From: Heliopora coerulea
Taxonomy: Eukaryota > Cnidaria > Anthozoa > Scleralcyonacea > Helioporidae
Reading direction: 5' to 3'
Length of the DNA: 64,000 nt
Assembly: GCA_030142905.1 (NCBI GenBank)
Contig: JASJOG010000096.1
Coordinates: 744,001-808,000, forward strand
Positions 43,785-54,990 of the stretch are shown in pieces (the first letter of the stretch is position 1; each line of letters opens with the position of its first letter). A program made the translations under genes and the position numbers. A model generated the notes under the pieces. It was not told where the DNA came from. It searched no databases and worked only from the letters and a program-made list of their open reading frames with translations.

Positions 43785-45740
43785 ACCTAAAGGTGGAAAC
43801 ATTCAACTCTATCATAGTGGATATCTTAGATGAATTTATGCCTCTAAGATCAGTTCGTATTCATCCCTCGGATAAACCTTGGATAACGGGCTATATTAAA
43901 ACTCAAATCAAAGCGAGACAACTGCCGTTTACTCGTGGAGATAAAACGGCCCATAAGTTTATGTGCGAAAAGGTATCAACTCTTATATCCAGAGCCAAAG
44001 CCACCTATTACCAAACATAGGTGAAGGACCTTGGGAACCTTGGGCGAGTCTTGACACCGATAGCGGTATGCATGTCGATGAAGGTAGATGAATGATCTTC
44101 AAACTCGATACTCAGAAAATGATTTCTGAGCCCCAGACGGGGATCGAACCCGCAACCTTCTGATGGCCGGTTAGATCATCGGGTTCGATCCCCGTCTGGG
44201 GCTCAGAAATCATTTTCTGAGTATCGAGTTTGAAGATCATTCATCTACCTTAATATATCCAAGCTCTCACGTTTCCTTAAACATCAAACAGCATATCGAA
44301 GGAGTTAACTGCCTTCTCAGAGCTCATCCCGCTCCCTTACCTTCTATTGGTCAGGTTAGAACTACTTTAATGCATCTGAAACCAAAAGGCAACTGGCGCT
44401 GACTAGATTCCTGCCTGGTTCCTCAAGCGTTTCTGTGATGATCTCGCTCCTGTAGTACATAATATCATTGTGCAAAGTATAAGACAGTGCAAATATCCTT
44501 CTCTTTACAAACACGCTCTGATAACCCCCATAGCGAAAGTGGAATCACCACGTGATATTAATAGCGATTTCCGCCAAATATCTGTACTCCCACAATTATC
44601 CAAGGTTCTTGAAAAGATCCAGCTTTTGCTTAACAGACATGATTTGCCGGTAAAAGATAACCAACATGCCTTTATCCAAGGTTACTCTAACGTCTCGGCT
44701 CTAATTTCCACCACTCAACGATGGTATGACGCTACAGATAACATGAAATCAGGAAGAAAAGGAATTCCTGCTATCTTCATTGATTTCAAGAAAGCTTTTG
44801 ACTTGGTAAACCACACCATTCTTTTACAAAAGCTAGCCTTTATGAATATTACAAGAGACTTCTGGCTGTGGATTCAAAGTTTTCCCACAGGTAGATCGCA
44901 ACACGTGAATATATGTGGAAGACTTTCATCAATTGCATCTTGTCCGTTGGGCGTTCCTCAAGGATCAATCATCTCGCCCATTCTTTTTAATATACATATA
45001 AACGACCTTGAAGATGGAATACCCAATTATTTAGATATAGATACATGCAAGTACGCAGATGACTGTTCGCAATTTGAGCAGGTTAGGTTTGGAAATAACA
45101 GCCATATCCAACTGGTCTTGTAACAATAAGATGATCATCAACGCCAAAAAGACCAAGGATATGTGGATATGTTTCTCCGAATTAATTGACGAACCCCCGA
45201 GTATTCATATAGGAGATGAAATAATCGAAAGAGTCAATGTTTTCAAGCTACTTTGGTGTATGGCTACAAGACAACTTGAAATGGAATAAACATATCAAAG
45301 AAATCACGCGCAGGGCAAACAAAAAATTGTACCACCTAAGAGATTGTAGGAAATCCCATCTTCCAACACATGGAGGTCTTACAATTTTTAAGTCTATCAT
45401 TAGACCAACACTAAAATATGCTTCCCCGGTGTGAGGTGGTATACCTAAATACCTTCAAGATGAAGTTGAGCGTGTACAGACTAAATGTCAGAAAATAATT
45501 GGTCTGGAAAAAAATCATCTGCAATCATTAAAAGAAAGGAGAGAAACTGCCACCAGGAGAGAAGCGATCAGAATCCAGGTAAACCGGAGCTATCTTTGCC
45601 ATAGCTTATTGCCAGCTCCCGCTGACCATCAGTATAATTTACGGAAAAACAACGAAAGTAGTGGATATAAACCTTCGGGAACTGAAAGACATAAAAAATC
45701 CTTTATGGCTCGTGTTTGTAAATATCTCTTATTAGACTAA
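43785..45740 (+). pseudogene. Non-LTR retrotransposon (CR1/Jockey-like) fragment
   Basis: A frame at 43,793-44,020 (DKPWITGYIKTQIKARQ) matches the linker between endonuclease and reverse transcriptase in APE-type LINEs. After an inserted hairpin element the reverse transcriptase starts near 44,405 (IPAWFLKRFCDDLAP) and shows FRQISVLPQLSKVLEK, FIDFKKAFDLVNH, PLGVPQGSIISPILF and the catalytic YADD at 45,052-45,063. Two frame changes follow (about 45,090 and 45,260). The C-terminal region (NAKKTKDMWICF; SIIRPTLKYASPV) runs on to about 45,740 with one stop. The N-terminal endonuclease is missing. It is dead. Confidence 0.85.
44081..44251. mobile_element. Perfect 72-bp inverted repeat with tRNA-like core
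   Basis: Arms at 44,081-44,152 and 44,180-44,251 are exact reverse complements, separated by 27 bp. Each arm holds the T-arm/B-box sequence GGGTTCGATCCCCGTC of a tRNA-like unit, and on the minus strand the left arm plus spacer reads as a tRNA 3' half. The outer parts (TGATCTTCAAACTCGATACT) look like a SINE tail. It interrupts the LINE frame. The exact arms imply recent origin or gene conversion. Confidence 0.9.
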
Positions 45741-46294
45741 GAGTGCACTTGAATTTTCAGTTTACTCCATACACTTTTGTTCGACTACCAAGAATAAAGA
45801 AATACAATATCTGACTAGCCTAAAAACAAACGATCATCCATACTTCTTTCCAATACCAAAGCGATATTTCGTTCTAATTCTAAAGCTTAAATTGCTTTGT
45901 TTATAGCAGTCGCTGCCGCTTAAATTGTCCGTTGTTCATATCTACACCATAACGATCAACGTCTTTTGTAAATTCCGTTTTGATAGCATTTCTCGTCCTG
46001 CTCAGCTCCCGGTAGTTGTTGACTGCACTTGATCAGCCTTTACATTAAAAAAAGTTCGAGGGTCAATTTCATGGTTAAAGTACAAACTGCAAAACAAAGT
46101 TCACGATATTCACTCGATATAAACTTCTGAAGGAATATCCACTACTGCCTAAGCTAAGCATAGCAACAAGTTATGCTATATAAATATAAAATTATGTACG
46201 ATATGTAGACATCAACCAAAACTTCTATCAACAGAGATTTTTACAGCACTTTCTAATCATGCTTAGCATAACCGCTTGCTTGACACACTGTTGT
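45741..46294. other. No gene recognised
   Basis: Sequence between the LINE and the 3' side of the minus-strand phosphatase exon. No missing phosphatase exon was seen on either strand. Confidence 0.4.
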
Positions 46295-46378
46295 ATTTTT
46301 ATATGATAACCATTCCTATGGTGGATGTGTGAGGCTCGATACCTGAATATCGTAAACATTTTAAATTCGCACAGCATG
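46295..46378 (-). repeat. Short repeat, partner of 24,031-24,113
   Basis: The reverse complement shares ACGATATTCAGGTATC and about 80 bp around it with 24 kb. It lies about 200 bp beyond the phosphatase stop, likely within the 3' untranslated region. Confidence 0.5.
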
Positions 46379-46571
46379 ACCGGTTGCTATGTTTAGCTTC
46401 GCTACTGATATCCATGAACACAAGAATTGTGGACACATTTCCAACAGAAAATCGAATCAGTGTAGTTGGTGTAGACTTTTCTTGCGTAGTTCCATCAGCT
46501 ATTATGGTTTCGACCAACACTTCGATTTCCTGTGAAGAATGAAGACGGGACGGACGACGGGAAGAGCCATG

Positions 46572-46773
46572 TTAAGCAATGTGATCATACGAAGATAAAC
46601 AATTTAATGCAGTTTCGTAACAGAATGAGTATTCTTCAAGTGTTTCAACTAGTTGAAGTCTTTGTTCCCGGAGTTGGCGGACAGTTTCTGGTAAATCTAC
46701 ACCACCTTCGGCACGCACGCGTTCAACTACGATACTGAGAACATAAAATACAACAGTCCGTCCAGATCCAGAA
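46572..46773 (-). CDS. Protein tyrosine phosphatase C-terminal exon
   Basis: On the minus strand, after a TTTTTTTCAG acceptor, the exon reads SGSGRTVVFYVLSIVVERV, then LPETVRQLREQRLQLVETL, EEYSFCYETALNCLSSYDHI and a TAA stop. This is the end of a classical phosphatase domain: the GxGRT part of the active-site loop, the QxxxQR/Q-loop helix (TVRQLREQR), and a C-terminus as in the second domain of receptor-type enzymes. The catalytic cysteine would be in the preceding exon, which I could not find. The strand is opposite to the exons at 43.1-43.4 kb, so the two cannot be one simple gene in the present arrangement. Confidence 0.88.
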
Positions 46774-46779
46774 CTGAAA

Positions 46780-47160
46780 AAAAGAAAAATTATTCAAAAG
46801 TAGTGCATTTGTATACAATTTATTAGACAGCAGATTATTCATTTATTTTCACGGTCTGCTTTACCCGACTTTTGAATTTTACAATGGCTAACGGCAGGTG
46901 ATTTTACTTGTCAAGGGAAGACATCTCGGAACGCGAAAAGTTTGTTGTGGTAAGCTCAGGAGTGCGAAGAAAGCAAATGAAACTGACGAATATCCACTCA
47001 GCCTAATATATGAGATAATAACTTCAATAAACTAATATTATATCCCAGTATACTATTATCGGTAACTATAATCAATGGCATAACTTCCCAAATTTTCTTT
47101 ACAAAAGCATTAGGTTAAAAACGCCTTGATTTGTTTAAAACCAACGTTTCGAGGCTCTTC
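46780..47160. other. Likely intron sequence, no gene seen
   Basis: Non-coding stretch next to the phosphatase exon. No active-site exon (HC motif) was recognised on the minus strand. Confidence 0.4.
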
Positions 47161-47165
47161 CCTTT

Positions 47166-47413
47166 ACTGGCTTCTGAGGCATAATTGACGACGCCAAAAG
47201 CAAAACAAGCCCTCCATAAGACTCAACTAGCCATGGTACCCGGGCTTTGCCAGGGATCATTCCATTATGGTTATTCTTGAGGAAATGATTATGGTTCCAA
47301 CATATATATGTTAGGTATGATATTTAAGTCATTTTTTCAGAGGTATTGATAGCTAATGTTACTCATCTGGTCATGGTGAGTTCGAATATGTAATTGAATC
47401 GTCTGTAAGTCTT
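47166..47413 (-). repeat. Dispersed repeat, copy 2 (inverted partner of 7.2 kb)
   Basis: Reverse complement of 7,171-7,419 with scattered differences. Non-coding. Confidence 0.75.
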
Positions 47414-49928
47414 GCGCAAAATTATATTGCTGCTCAGTTTCTTTCCATTTCAAGAAAGCTGTAAACAAAGCTATTTTCAATACTTTGAATGTAAGAAATG
47501 CATGTAGGATTAGGGTTGGGGATAGTGTTAGGGTTAAGATTTGAGTCTGGATTAAGTTATACTGAAGTTTGAAAATTATCACAAACATAGATTAGAGTAA
47601 TATTTTGGTGCTAATTTGAATGGCCTACTGTTGGGTCAGTCAGGTCAAAACCGGGACCAAATCAATGTTCATGTACCACCATAATGAACTTCATATCAAT
47701 TTACAATAATTATTACAGCCTGCAGAGTGAATTTAGGGAAGGTACTGTACAAGGCTGCTTATTTTCCTATTGAATTATTAATTATCAATAAAAGTGGATG
47801 GATTTTGTAACATTGTTGTTGTTTTGCTAAACAAAATACCACTCTAGTTTTTTCTCTGTTGTGGTAACAAGCCTTAATCATGATTTAGGAATTTCATGCT
47901 GTTGTAATTTAATAATAGCCATTTATGTAAAAAGGAAGATGAATGGTCAAAATATTTTACGACTATTTTTGTATTTTTGTTGAATATCATGACCTGATAT
48001 CACATGTCAGCTAGCATAATTACATGTACTTAATACTTAATAATCCGTGCACAGAAAATTTTAAATTTTATCCCCAAAGTTAAGGGTACCATGCTATCAT
48101 TATGCTGCCATTTTGGGTGAATGTCTTTACTGTAACATGTACATTCACCTGTACTGTACGGTATCTACATTCATAGTGCAGGATTCCCTTTAATCACCTG
48201 TTTAATTATAATAATATATATTGGCTGGTAGCATCAGCACGGGCTGATAAGAGTTATAAGGGGGGAGTCTATATCTAAATAGGTAGCGGTCCCTCTGTAG
48301 CAAATTTGAAAAGAATGTTTAGTGACTGGCTGCAAGTTCTGCTTAGGACTCCAGACCAACCTCTTGTCAATATGTGCTCAGGATATTCAACCATTACAGA
48401 ATCCTTATGGATGCATATCAGTGTACTGGCTAGTGGCCAAAGCAGTAGTTTGATTACCTTGTCAAAATGACCAAATTTTTTTGTGGGGTTTTGTCTTCTA
48501 ATTTCACTGAGCAATAATAAATTACAATAGCCCAAATTAGTAATACCTTGGCATGGTTTTTGATCAGTATTCCATTGTTAATCTTTTATTTCTTCATAAA
48601 TATGCGTATGATACAGTTTCTTGAAAACTTGTAATGAGTCCCAAAACTTATATTGTGTAGTCTTTTGCAAGAAGAAGAAAACTGTATGTCACTCACACAA
48701 AGTTTTATAGAAAATCAAAAAATTGTTATGAAAGATGGAGTTTGAACAGTTTCTATGGCAGTGGTGATCCTCTAAAGTGACTCTTGATAACTGTTCAATA
48801 TCATTTAATTTAAAAATAGGGATAGTCTCGGCCAATTTTTCTTTTTATCAAAGTTTCTTTATGGATCAGCAAATCAATGTGCTGGTATTGAATGCTGGTA
48901 ATTCTGTAGCTCCAAATTTTAACAAAAACTAAATATCCTTTTCCCGTGGAACAAAATTGGATTTCTTAATTCTTTTTTTTAAATTGTACTAATTAATTAT
49001 CCATTCCACTTAAAAAGTATTTATGAAAAAAAGGTTTCAGATTAAATGAAATGGTAACTAGGAGTTGTTTGCTAATGTCACTGTTGCCAATGAAATTGCT
49101 TAAACTACTCATTTTAAACTACAGGTACATGTATTTACAAATTTCAGACTGTTTTTTTCGAACGTATGATGTGTTATCTTAACCTTGTGAAGTATTTATG
49201 TAACCGTATGAGCTTTCAGATTTCAAATTTACATATTTCACTTGTGAAGAAACTGTATGAAGCCATCTTTTAAAAAGCTTATTATGTATAAACTAATCCT
49301 TTTAGAATTTGCCAATGAGGAAGAACATTGAGTGTACCCAATTTTCTTATAAATTGTCAATAGTATATTAACTGCAGAATGACTGTTTCTAATCTTTATC
49401 TTTTTTAGTGTTTTCATTTTAAGTGTCCTTGGATTTTCAAAATGAATGGCTCCTGGAATATTTTTGGTATTATACTGCTGCTGAGCTGTTTTCAATTCCA
49501 AGTTGTGCAAGGTAACGATTTGAATTTTGGGTGAATCTGTTGGTTGCTGTACATGTAAGTAGACATTCATGTTTATGCGGTGTATTACTGGCTTATGGAA
49601 AGTTAATCGTCTGAACTGAGCCTTAAACTGTCTTTTACAATATCAGGCCTACATGCACGATTAAAGGTTATCTTTGAAAACGATTGTCTTGATACTGAGA
49701 ATGTCAAGGTTTCTAAAAAGCAGTAGGTAACCCTTTCCTGTGTGAGACGTGTCCCTTGATGAGTGAAATTGTCTGGTGTCCCAGTAATTATGACCCTCCC
49801 CTCCACTAAATGTGTCTTGCTCCGGACATATTTCCTTGGATATTTCTTAGGAAACATGTCCCCCTCTTCGGAAATTTGGCGGTGTGCTCAGACACCCATC
49901 AGCCATTTTCATTGGCAGGCTTCTAAAA
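47414..49928. other. No gene recognised
   Basis: AT-rich, probably intronic. A short GTTAGGGTT-like stretch at 47,510-47,540 is too degenerate to be telomeric. Minus frames at 48,275-48,535 and 49,238-49,570 show no domain. Confidence 0.45.
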
Positions 49929-49933
49929 CTTTC

Positions 49934-50121
49934 TGTCGGAAACTACGTAGTAATCACATGCTATAGTTTATTGTTATTGTTAATTGGAGCCGGAAATAGA
50001 GAGAAACTAACACGTGAAGGAGAGGCGAGGAGGAGGTGTAAAATGAAGAGAGTCGAATAAAAGTATTTAAAATTCTGTGACTTTTGTGAAAGTGTGGGTT
50101 TTCTATCCTGTGTTCCCCACA
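49934..50121 (+). repeat. BEL left LTR
   Basis: Runs TGTCGGAAAC to TTCCCCACA and includes GAATAAAAG, a possible polyadenylation signal region. Pairs with 53,822-54,009. Confidence 0.92.
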
Positions 50122-50135
50122 TTACTGGCACCTCC
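50122..50135 (+). promoter_or_regulatory. BEL primer binding site
   Basis: TTACTGGCACCTCC directly after the LTR. The same block stands at the equivalent place in the minus-strand BEL copy (54,977-54,990, reversed) and, with a change, near 24,908. Confidence 0.65.
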
Positions 50136-50203
50136 GACGAGATTCAACCGTGAGTACAACATATTTTATTGAATGACTAGAACGTTTGCGTAACTAAACC
50201 GTG

Positions 50204-52440
50204 ATGTCAATGAAAAAACAGCTTGCTGAGCTTGAAGCCAAACTGAAGACTTTGCGCCTACGCTTAAAACAGACAGATGGGGTCGTAGCTAAACGAGAGA
50301 AAGAGGTTGTAGAAAGACATCGAACGTCTGTCCGAAACCTTGCTAGTTCGATTGATGAGTTAAAGAGCTCGATCGAAGAAGCTAAATTTGCTCAGGGCGA
50401 ATCAGACGACAACGTAGAGTCTTGGTCGAACGAAATTTCAAAAGAGCTGTCGCACGCTGACAAATCTTGCGAAGTGCTAACAAATTGCACCAAAGAGATT
50501 GACGAAGAAGCGAACGTAATCGCAGAAAAAAAGAAACAAGCGCTGGCATTAGATTTCGAGAAAAAACTTTGCGCACAGAAATTCGAAGCCGAGTTGACAC
50601 AAAAGGAACTTAGTGCCAAATCGCCAACTAGAACTAAACTGCCCGAGATATCGATTACTAAATTCAACGGTAACCCTTCGGACTGGGTTCGTTTTGAAGG
50701 GCAATTTAAAGCAATGATCGACGATCAAAACGTATCAACGATCACAAAGTTTTCGCACTTAAACACGGAGCGATCGCATAAGAAGAGGCTGAGTTTCTCA
50801 GCCTGTCAATTATGATTAATGAAAGGTCGCATGTTATTGGTCAATTGAGTTCAGACTAATTTCCGGTGGACGAATATCACGTTCAATTGAGGAGAATATA
50901 GGAGATGAATTTAATCCCTACGGCGTTGCTGCCTGGATAGTATTTTGCGCCTGTTGGCCATTTGAACTGTTTTGACTGAGCCAACAATCGAAGAGCAATT
51001 CCATCACTTCAACATTTCCTGCCGGTTTTCCGTTGGACAGTAACTGATTCTACACGGTGTTCATCTTTTTACGTACTTCTACCAAGCGCCCTTCCTCATC
51101 GCGTTTCATTTCCATTTTGAAGCCGTAGTAGGCCTTGCTCTCTTTAATTGCACTTTTATTCTTCTGGTAGTAGACTTTATTGCGATCATACTTGCTAAGC
51201 CCCGCAGAACGCGGAGTTGTGCTTTGCGCCGAGGTAGAAGTCCGAGCTGTTGGATGAGAGCAACCGAGCATATTTGCCACAAATGAATTTGAAAGTGACG
51301 CCAGTTTTTGTTTATATTTATAATATTACAAGCTTCAAGTATTCCCCAAAAAGAATACAGATGGCTATGACGCATCGCGGACGTAATAAAATGTGAATCG
51401 TGCCGAAACACTACGCGGGTAGGATGACTATAAGTGAATGAAGATGTGCAGGACATCTCGAATGATTATGATACGACGTATAACAACCAGAAAAATCAGT
51501 AAATGTGCCTTGTTCAGCCATTTATTGCTTTATATATTGTTTAGCTGTGTTTTAAAAACACATTTTAAAAGTATTTCCGTAAGCTTTAGGCTCTAGGACG
51601 CGCTTGTGGAGCTCCACGCTGTCCAGTTCAGTCACGCTTCAAAGTGTCCGCCATTTGGAAACATGCAACCGCTATACGAAGCCAGAAATGTCGGAGGAGC
51701 TTACCCTTTTATAGCGTTGCTCCTTGTTTAAAGGAGCTTGTTGAACCACGCATACGAAAAGCTCTCGACTGTCTTCCGTTTACCAACGAAGGTTACAACC
51801 GAGCCCTACAATATCTCAGCGACAAGTATGGCAACCCTAGCGAAGTGGCGGGCCATTACACAATTAACTTGCTAGAACTACCGTCTATTACTGAACGTGA
51901 CGTGCCAAAAATACACAAGTTTTACGACAGGTTGTTATTCAACGTGGAGAGTCTTCGAACATTGGGGAAACTCGACGCCATAGAGGGCGCTGCCTTCTAC
52001 GTGATTGTCCGGAAATTGGATTTTCTGAAAGCTGAATTGGTCGCCCATGTGACCGACGATTGGCGAGATTGGTCATTTTCGAAGCTCCTAGAGGCCTTAA
52101 GAAAGTGGACGGAGACGAATACTCTCGTAAAAGCAGACAGACGCGAAAATAAACTTCGTAATCCGTTATCTGGACCACCCGGACGTGCCTTTCATTCGCG
52201 CGAAAACAATGTGTGTGCCTATTGTGGGAGCAGTGAACACAAGACCTCCTACTGTGTCAACGTCACATCGCCAGATGAAAGAAAAAAGGTCCTAGCCAAA
52301 AAAGGTTGTGTTTCAATTGCGTTTCTGGTCAACACATCGCCACCTCGTGTAAGAGCAAGTCTTCCTGCCAAAAATGCAAGAAAAGACATCACACGTCTAT
52401 TTGCCCGCAACAACAGACTGAAGAGCCTGGTATGACTTCC
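50204..52440 (+). pseudogene. BEL/Pao gag, split by a DNA transposon
   Basis: Starts MSMKKQLAELEAKL with an N-terminal coiled coil and reaches ITKFNGNPSDWVRFEGQF and KFSHL before the TTAA-flanked insertion at 50,763. Homology resumes at 51,728 (KELVEPRIRKALDCLPF, YLSDKYGNP), the DUF1759-like gag region of BEL elements. After a frame change near 52,310 two cysteine knuckles follow (CFNCVSGQHIATSC; CQKCKKRHHTSIC). The minus-strand BEL copy at 54.2-54.9 kb has the same region uninterrupted. Gag would package the element RNA. Confidence 0.85.
50763..51727. mobile_element. TTAA-flanked DNA transposon in BEL gag
   Basis: TTAA at 50,759-50,762 and 51,728-51,731. The ends are ACACGGAGCGATCGC and, reversed, ACAAGGAGCAACGC. 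Removing it rejoins the gag frame exactly. Length is 965 bp. A 76-codon minus-strand frame at 51,050-51,280 (NKVYYQKNKSAIKESKAYYG) is basic and unrecognised. piggyBac or Kolobok-type by its TTAA duplication. Confidence 0.85.
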
Positions 52441-52995
52441 GACGTTGGCAATACGGCTGTCGTACACCCCGTTGTGGTTGTCAGAGTTGGTGGGTACAAG
52501 TTTCGAGCACTATTAGACAGTGGCGCAAGTCATTCCTACGTTTCGTCAACATTAATCGAACTTACTCGAGCGCGCGAGGTAAAAAAGAACACTAAACGAA
52601 TAGCGACATTGCTGGGGACAACTACTACCAAATTCTCTCAATATGATGTTCATATTGAGGCCATCAATGGAAATTTCGCATTAGAAGCCCGTGTAACCAA
52701 GATCAACAAGCGTGAACTGCTGTCGTTGGACAACCCGCGCAATGACGAAAAAATTAAGAGTTTCCAGCATTTGCGAGACATCAAGCTAGACGATTTGACG
52801 GTCAAGAAAAAGCTGCCTGTACATGTCATATTGGGTGCTAACGAATATGCGAAGATCCGAACATTGACGCAACCACGCATAGGACGACAAGGCGAACCGG
52901 TAGCTGAGTTTACTCGATTTGGTTGGGCAATAATGGGCTCTGGCGTGGAAAGAAAAGTCACTCCTAGTTTTATGGCAATTCAACCTGAGCCGTGC
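52441..52995 (+). pseudogene. BEL/Pao aspartic protease region
   Basis: In the frame at 52,306-53,055, FRALLDSGASHSYVSSTLIE is the retropepsin active-site block (DSGA), followed by LPVHVILGANEYAKI and FGWAIMGSG, typical of BEL proteases. The frame then leaves homology at about 52,995, where it meets integrase sequence in another frame. The enzyme would process the polyprotein. Confidence 0.85.
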
Positions 52996-53572
52996 ACCAT
53001 GGTGGGGCGGACAATTCGAGAGACTAGTAGGCCTCTTCAAGCGCGCCCTTTATAAGACAATTGGAGGAGGAATGTTAACGTTGTCCGAACTTGCCGAAGT
53101 TGTCCTTGAAATCGAGACACAACTGAACCATCGTCCGTTGTCTTATGTCGAAGACGACATTCAACTTCCACTCTTGACCCCAGCCAGTTTCTTGTTCCAG
53201 CGCACCAATCGTATACCGGAGCTTGAGCCTTGACGAGAGGAAAACGTGGATCTCCGTAAGAGAGCACGGTACCTACGTTCATGTAAGGACATGTTGTGGA
53301 AACGCTGGACCAACGAGTACCTCAATGCCTTACGAGAACGCCACAACTGTAACACAAACAAGGAGTCTTCCCTGAAAGTCGGGGATGTTGTCATCGTTAA
53401 AAGTGAAGAGAAGAACAGAGGGAAGTGGCCTCTAGGCATCATAGAAAGTTTAATCACAGGCCGAGACGGTGTGATTCGTGGTGCAACATTACGGGTTGGA
53501 AAAGGCCGTTTGGAAAGAGCCATTCAGCAGTTGTACCCTTTAGAACTGTCATGCGACATACCGGTTGAATAA
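52996..53572 (+). pseudogene. BEL/Pao integrase C-terminal part
   Basis: From about 52,998 a frame carries the end of the integrase core (WWGGQFERLVGLFK; LEIETQLNHRPLSY). A TGA at 53,231 interrupts it, then the C-terminal DUF5641-type domain follows (LRERHNCN, LKVGDVVIVKSEEKNRGKWP, GRDGVIRGATLRVG, LYPLEL) to 53,572. The catalytic N-terminal part is deleted. Confidence 0.85.
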
Positions 53573-53821
53573 GCATCAGGAGAAACGCAGTTGAACCCAG
53601 AAGCACATCCCTTCCGTCCGAGACGAGGAGCGGCAGCCGCTGCTAATCTACGTATGCAGGATATTTCTGAATACGAACATTCGTGAAACTAGATGACATT
53701 TTTAGATAAATAGTAGTGATATAAACATTTAATTTCAATTTCCTTTTATGACGTTTTAACGAACTTACCATAGTGTTTCCTTTTTGCATGTGCCTCCCTA
53801 CAGAAGTCACATGGGGGAGTG

Positions 53822-54009
53822 TGTCGGAAACTACGTGGTAATCACATGCTATAGTTGATTGTTATTGTTAATTGGAGTCGGAAATAGAGAGAAACTAACA
53901 CGTGAAGGAGAGGCGAGGAGGAGGAGTAAAATGAAGAGAGTCGAATAAAAGTATTTAAAATTCTGTGACTTTTGTGAAAGTGTGGGTTTTCTATCCTGTG
54001 TTCCCCACA
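53822..54009 (+). repeat. BEL right LTR
   Basis: Matches 49,934-50,121 except for about four substitutions; ends CCCCACA before the duplicated CTTTC. Confidence 0.92.
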
Positions 54010-54014
54010 CTTTC

Positions 54015-54226
54015 TAAGAGTGTATGTAGATGTTAAAATTGAACTGATAGTGTGGTTTATTTGCGGGAAGAATATAAAGAAGATCACTTTTGCTTTGGTA
54101 ATGCTCTTGTGCGTATTAATAAGGGATAGGAAACTGCCGAAAACTTGAAACAGAAAATACTGACGTTTCGAGCGAAAGTCCTTTATCTGCATGACTTTTT
54201 TTCCATCTGAAAATATCACCTAGTTT
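54015..54226. other. Short unassigned stretch
   Basis: Between two BEL elements. ACTGACGTTTCGAGCGAAAGTC near 54,160 resembles tail motifs of Penelope-type elements, but no coding part is present. Confidence 0.35.
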
Positions 54227-54952
54227 TTATATCACATCTCGCTCTGTTATGATCGGTAGCTCAATTATGCTGACTACGTAAGAACCGGCGACTTTGCTGG
54301 GGAAGCCGTACTTCTCTTCTAAATATTTCAATCCCCGCTTATAGCCTTCTTCAGTGAAAGGTAAACAATCGATTGCGCGCCTAATATGAAGTTCCAACAA
54401 TTCCTTCAGATGAGAAAACTTGGTGATTGGAGAAACGTTTTGCAAATCGACCATGGCGTTGAATTGGCCCGAAAAGCGTACCCAATCATGCGGCTTGCCA
54501 TTGAACCTTGTTATGTTTAACTTCGGCAACTTTGCAGTTTTTTCCGGAAGTTCTTTCTCCTTTAGCGCGGCCTCTAGTTTCTGTTCTAGGAGTTGTTTCT
54601 CGAATTTCATTTTTTGTTCGCAACTTTGCGCTAGCTCTCGCTGCTTGGCCCTTTGATCAAGTTTTACAAATTTCAACAGTTTGTTTTGGACTTTGTCCGC
54701 TTCGGTAAAACGCGCATCAATTTCATTTGACCATAGATCTACATTTTCGTCCGTGTCACCTTGCCCGAATTTCGCTTCTTCAATGCTGCCTTTTAATGTA
54801 GTAATCGTACTTACGATTGTTACGATGGATTCCTTTTGTCGTTCAACTGCAATTTGCTCTCCTTTACTAAGAATTTCGTCAGTTCGCTTCAGGCGAAATT
54901 GTAGAGCCTTTAACTTGGCGTCCATCTCGGAGAGTTGTTTCTTGAGAGACAT
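54227..54952 (-). pseudogene. BEL/Pao gag, second copy, truncated
   Basis: On the minus strand, ATG 54,952 starts MSLKKQLSEMDAKL with the coiled-coil region, then LPKLNITRFNGKPHDWVRF and HIRRAIDCLPFTEEGYK. The frame is open for 241 codons and stops at 54,227, where homology also ends, so this is a 3'-truncated gag. It is more intact than the copy at 50.2 kb and shows what the interrupted region should contain. Its LTR and primer site lie just to the right. Confidence 0.88.
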
Positions 54953-54990
54953 ATTTCACGTGCGCATCCAGTTATAGGAGGTGCCAGTAA

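Larger units (their letters stand above)
49934..54009 (+). mobile_element. BEL/Pao element with both LTRs, internally deleted
   Basis: TG...CA LTRs of 188 bp at each end differ at four positions by eye. CTTTC is directly repeated at 49,929-49,933 and 54,010-54,014. The primer site TTACTGGCACCTCC follows the left LTR, and a purine tract ATGGGGGAG precedes the right one. Inside are gag, protease and the last part of integrase. Reverse transcriptase, RNase H and most of integrase are deleted near 52,995. A 965-bp DNA element interrupts gag. The copy cannot encode its own mobility. Confidence 0.92.

Noticed and set aside
47505..47545. TTAGGGTT-like motifs suggesting interstitial telomere repeat
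   Set aside because: Only a few degenerate units with other bases between them; this is common in intergenic DNA.
54010..54226. Right LTR of the minus-strand BEL copy
   Set aside because: No similarity to the LTR at 54,991-55,218 was found; that copy is truncated.
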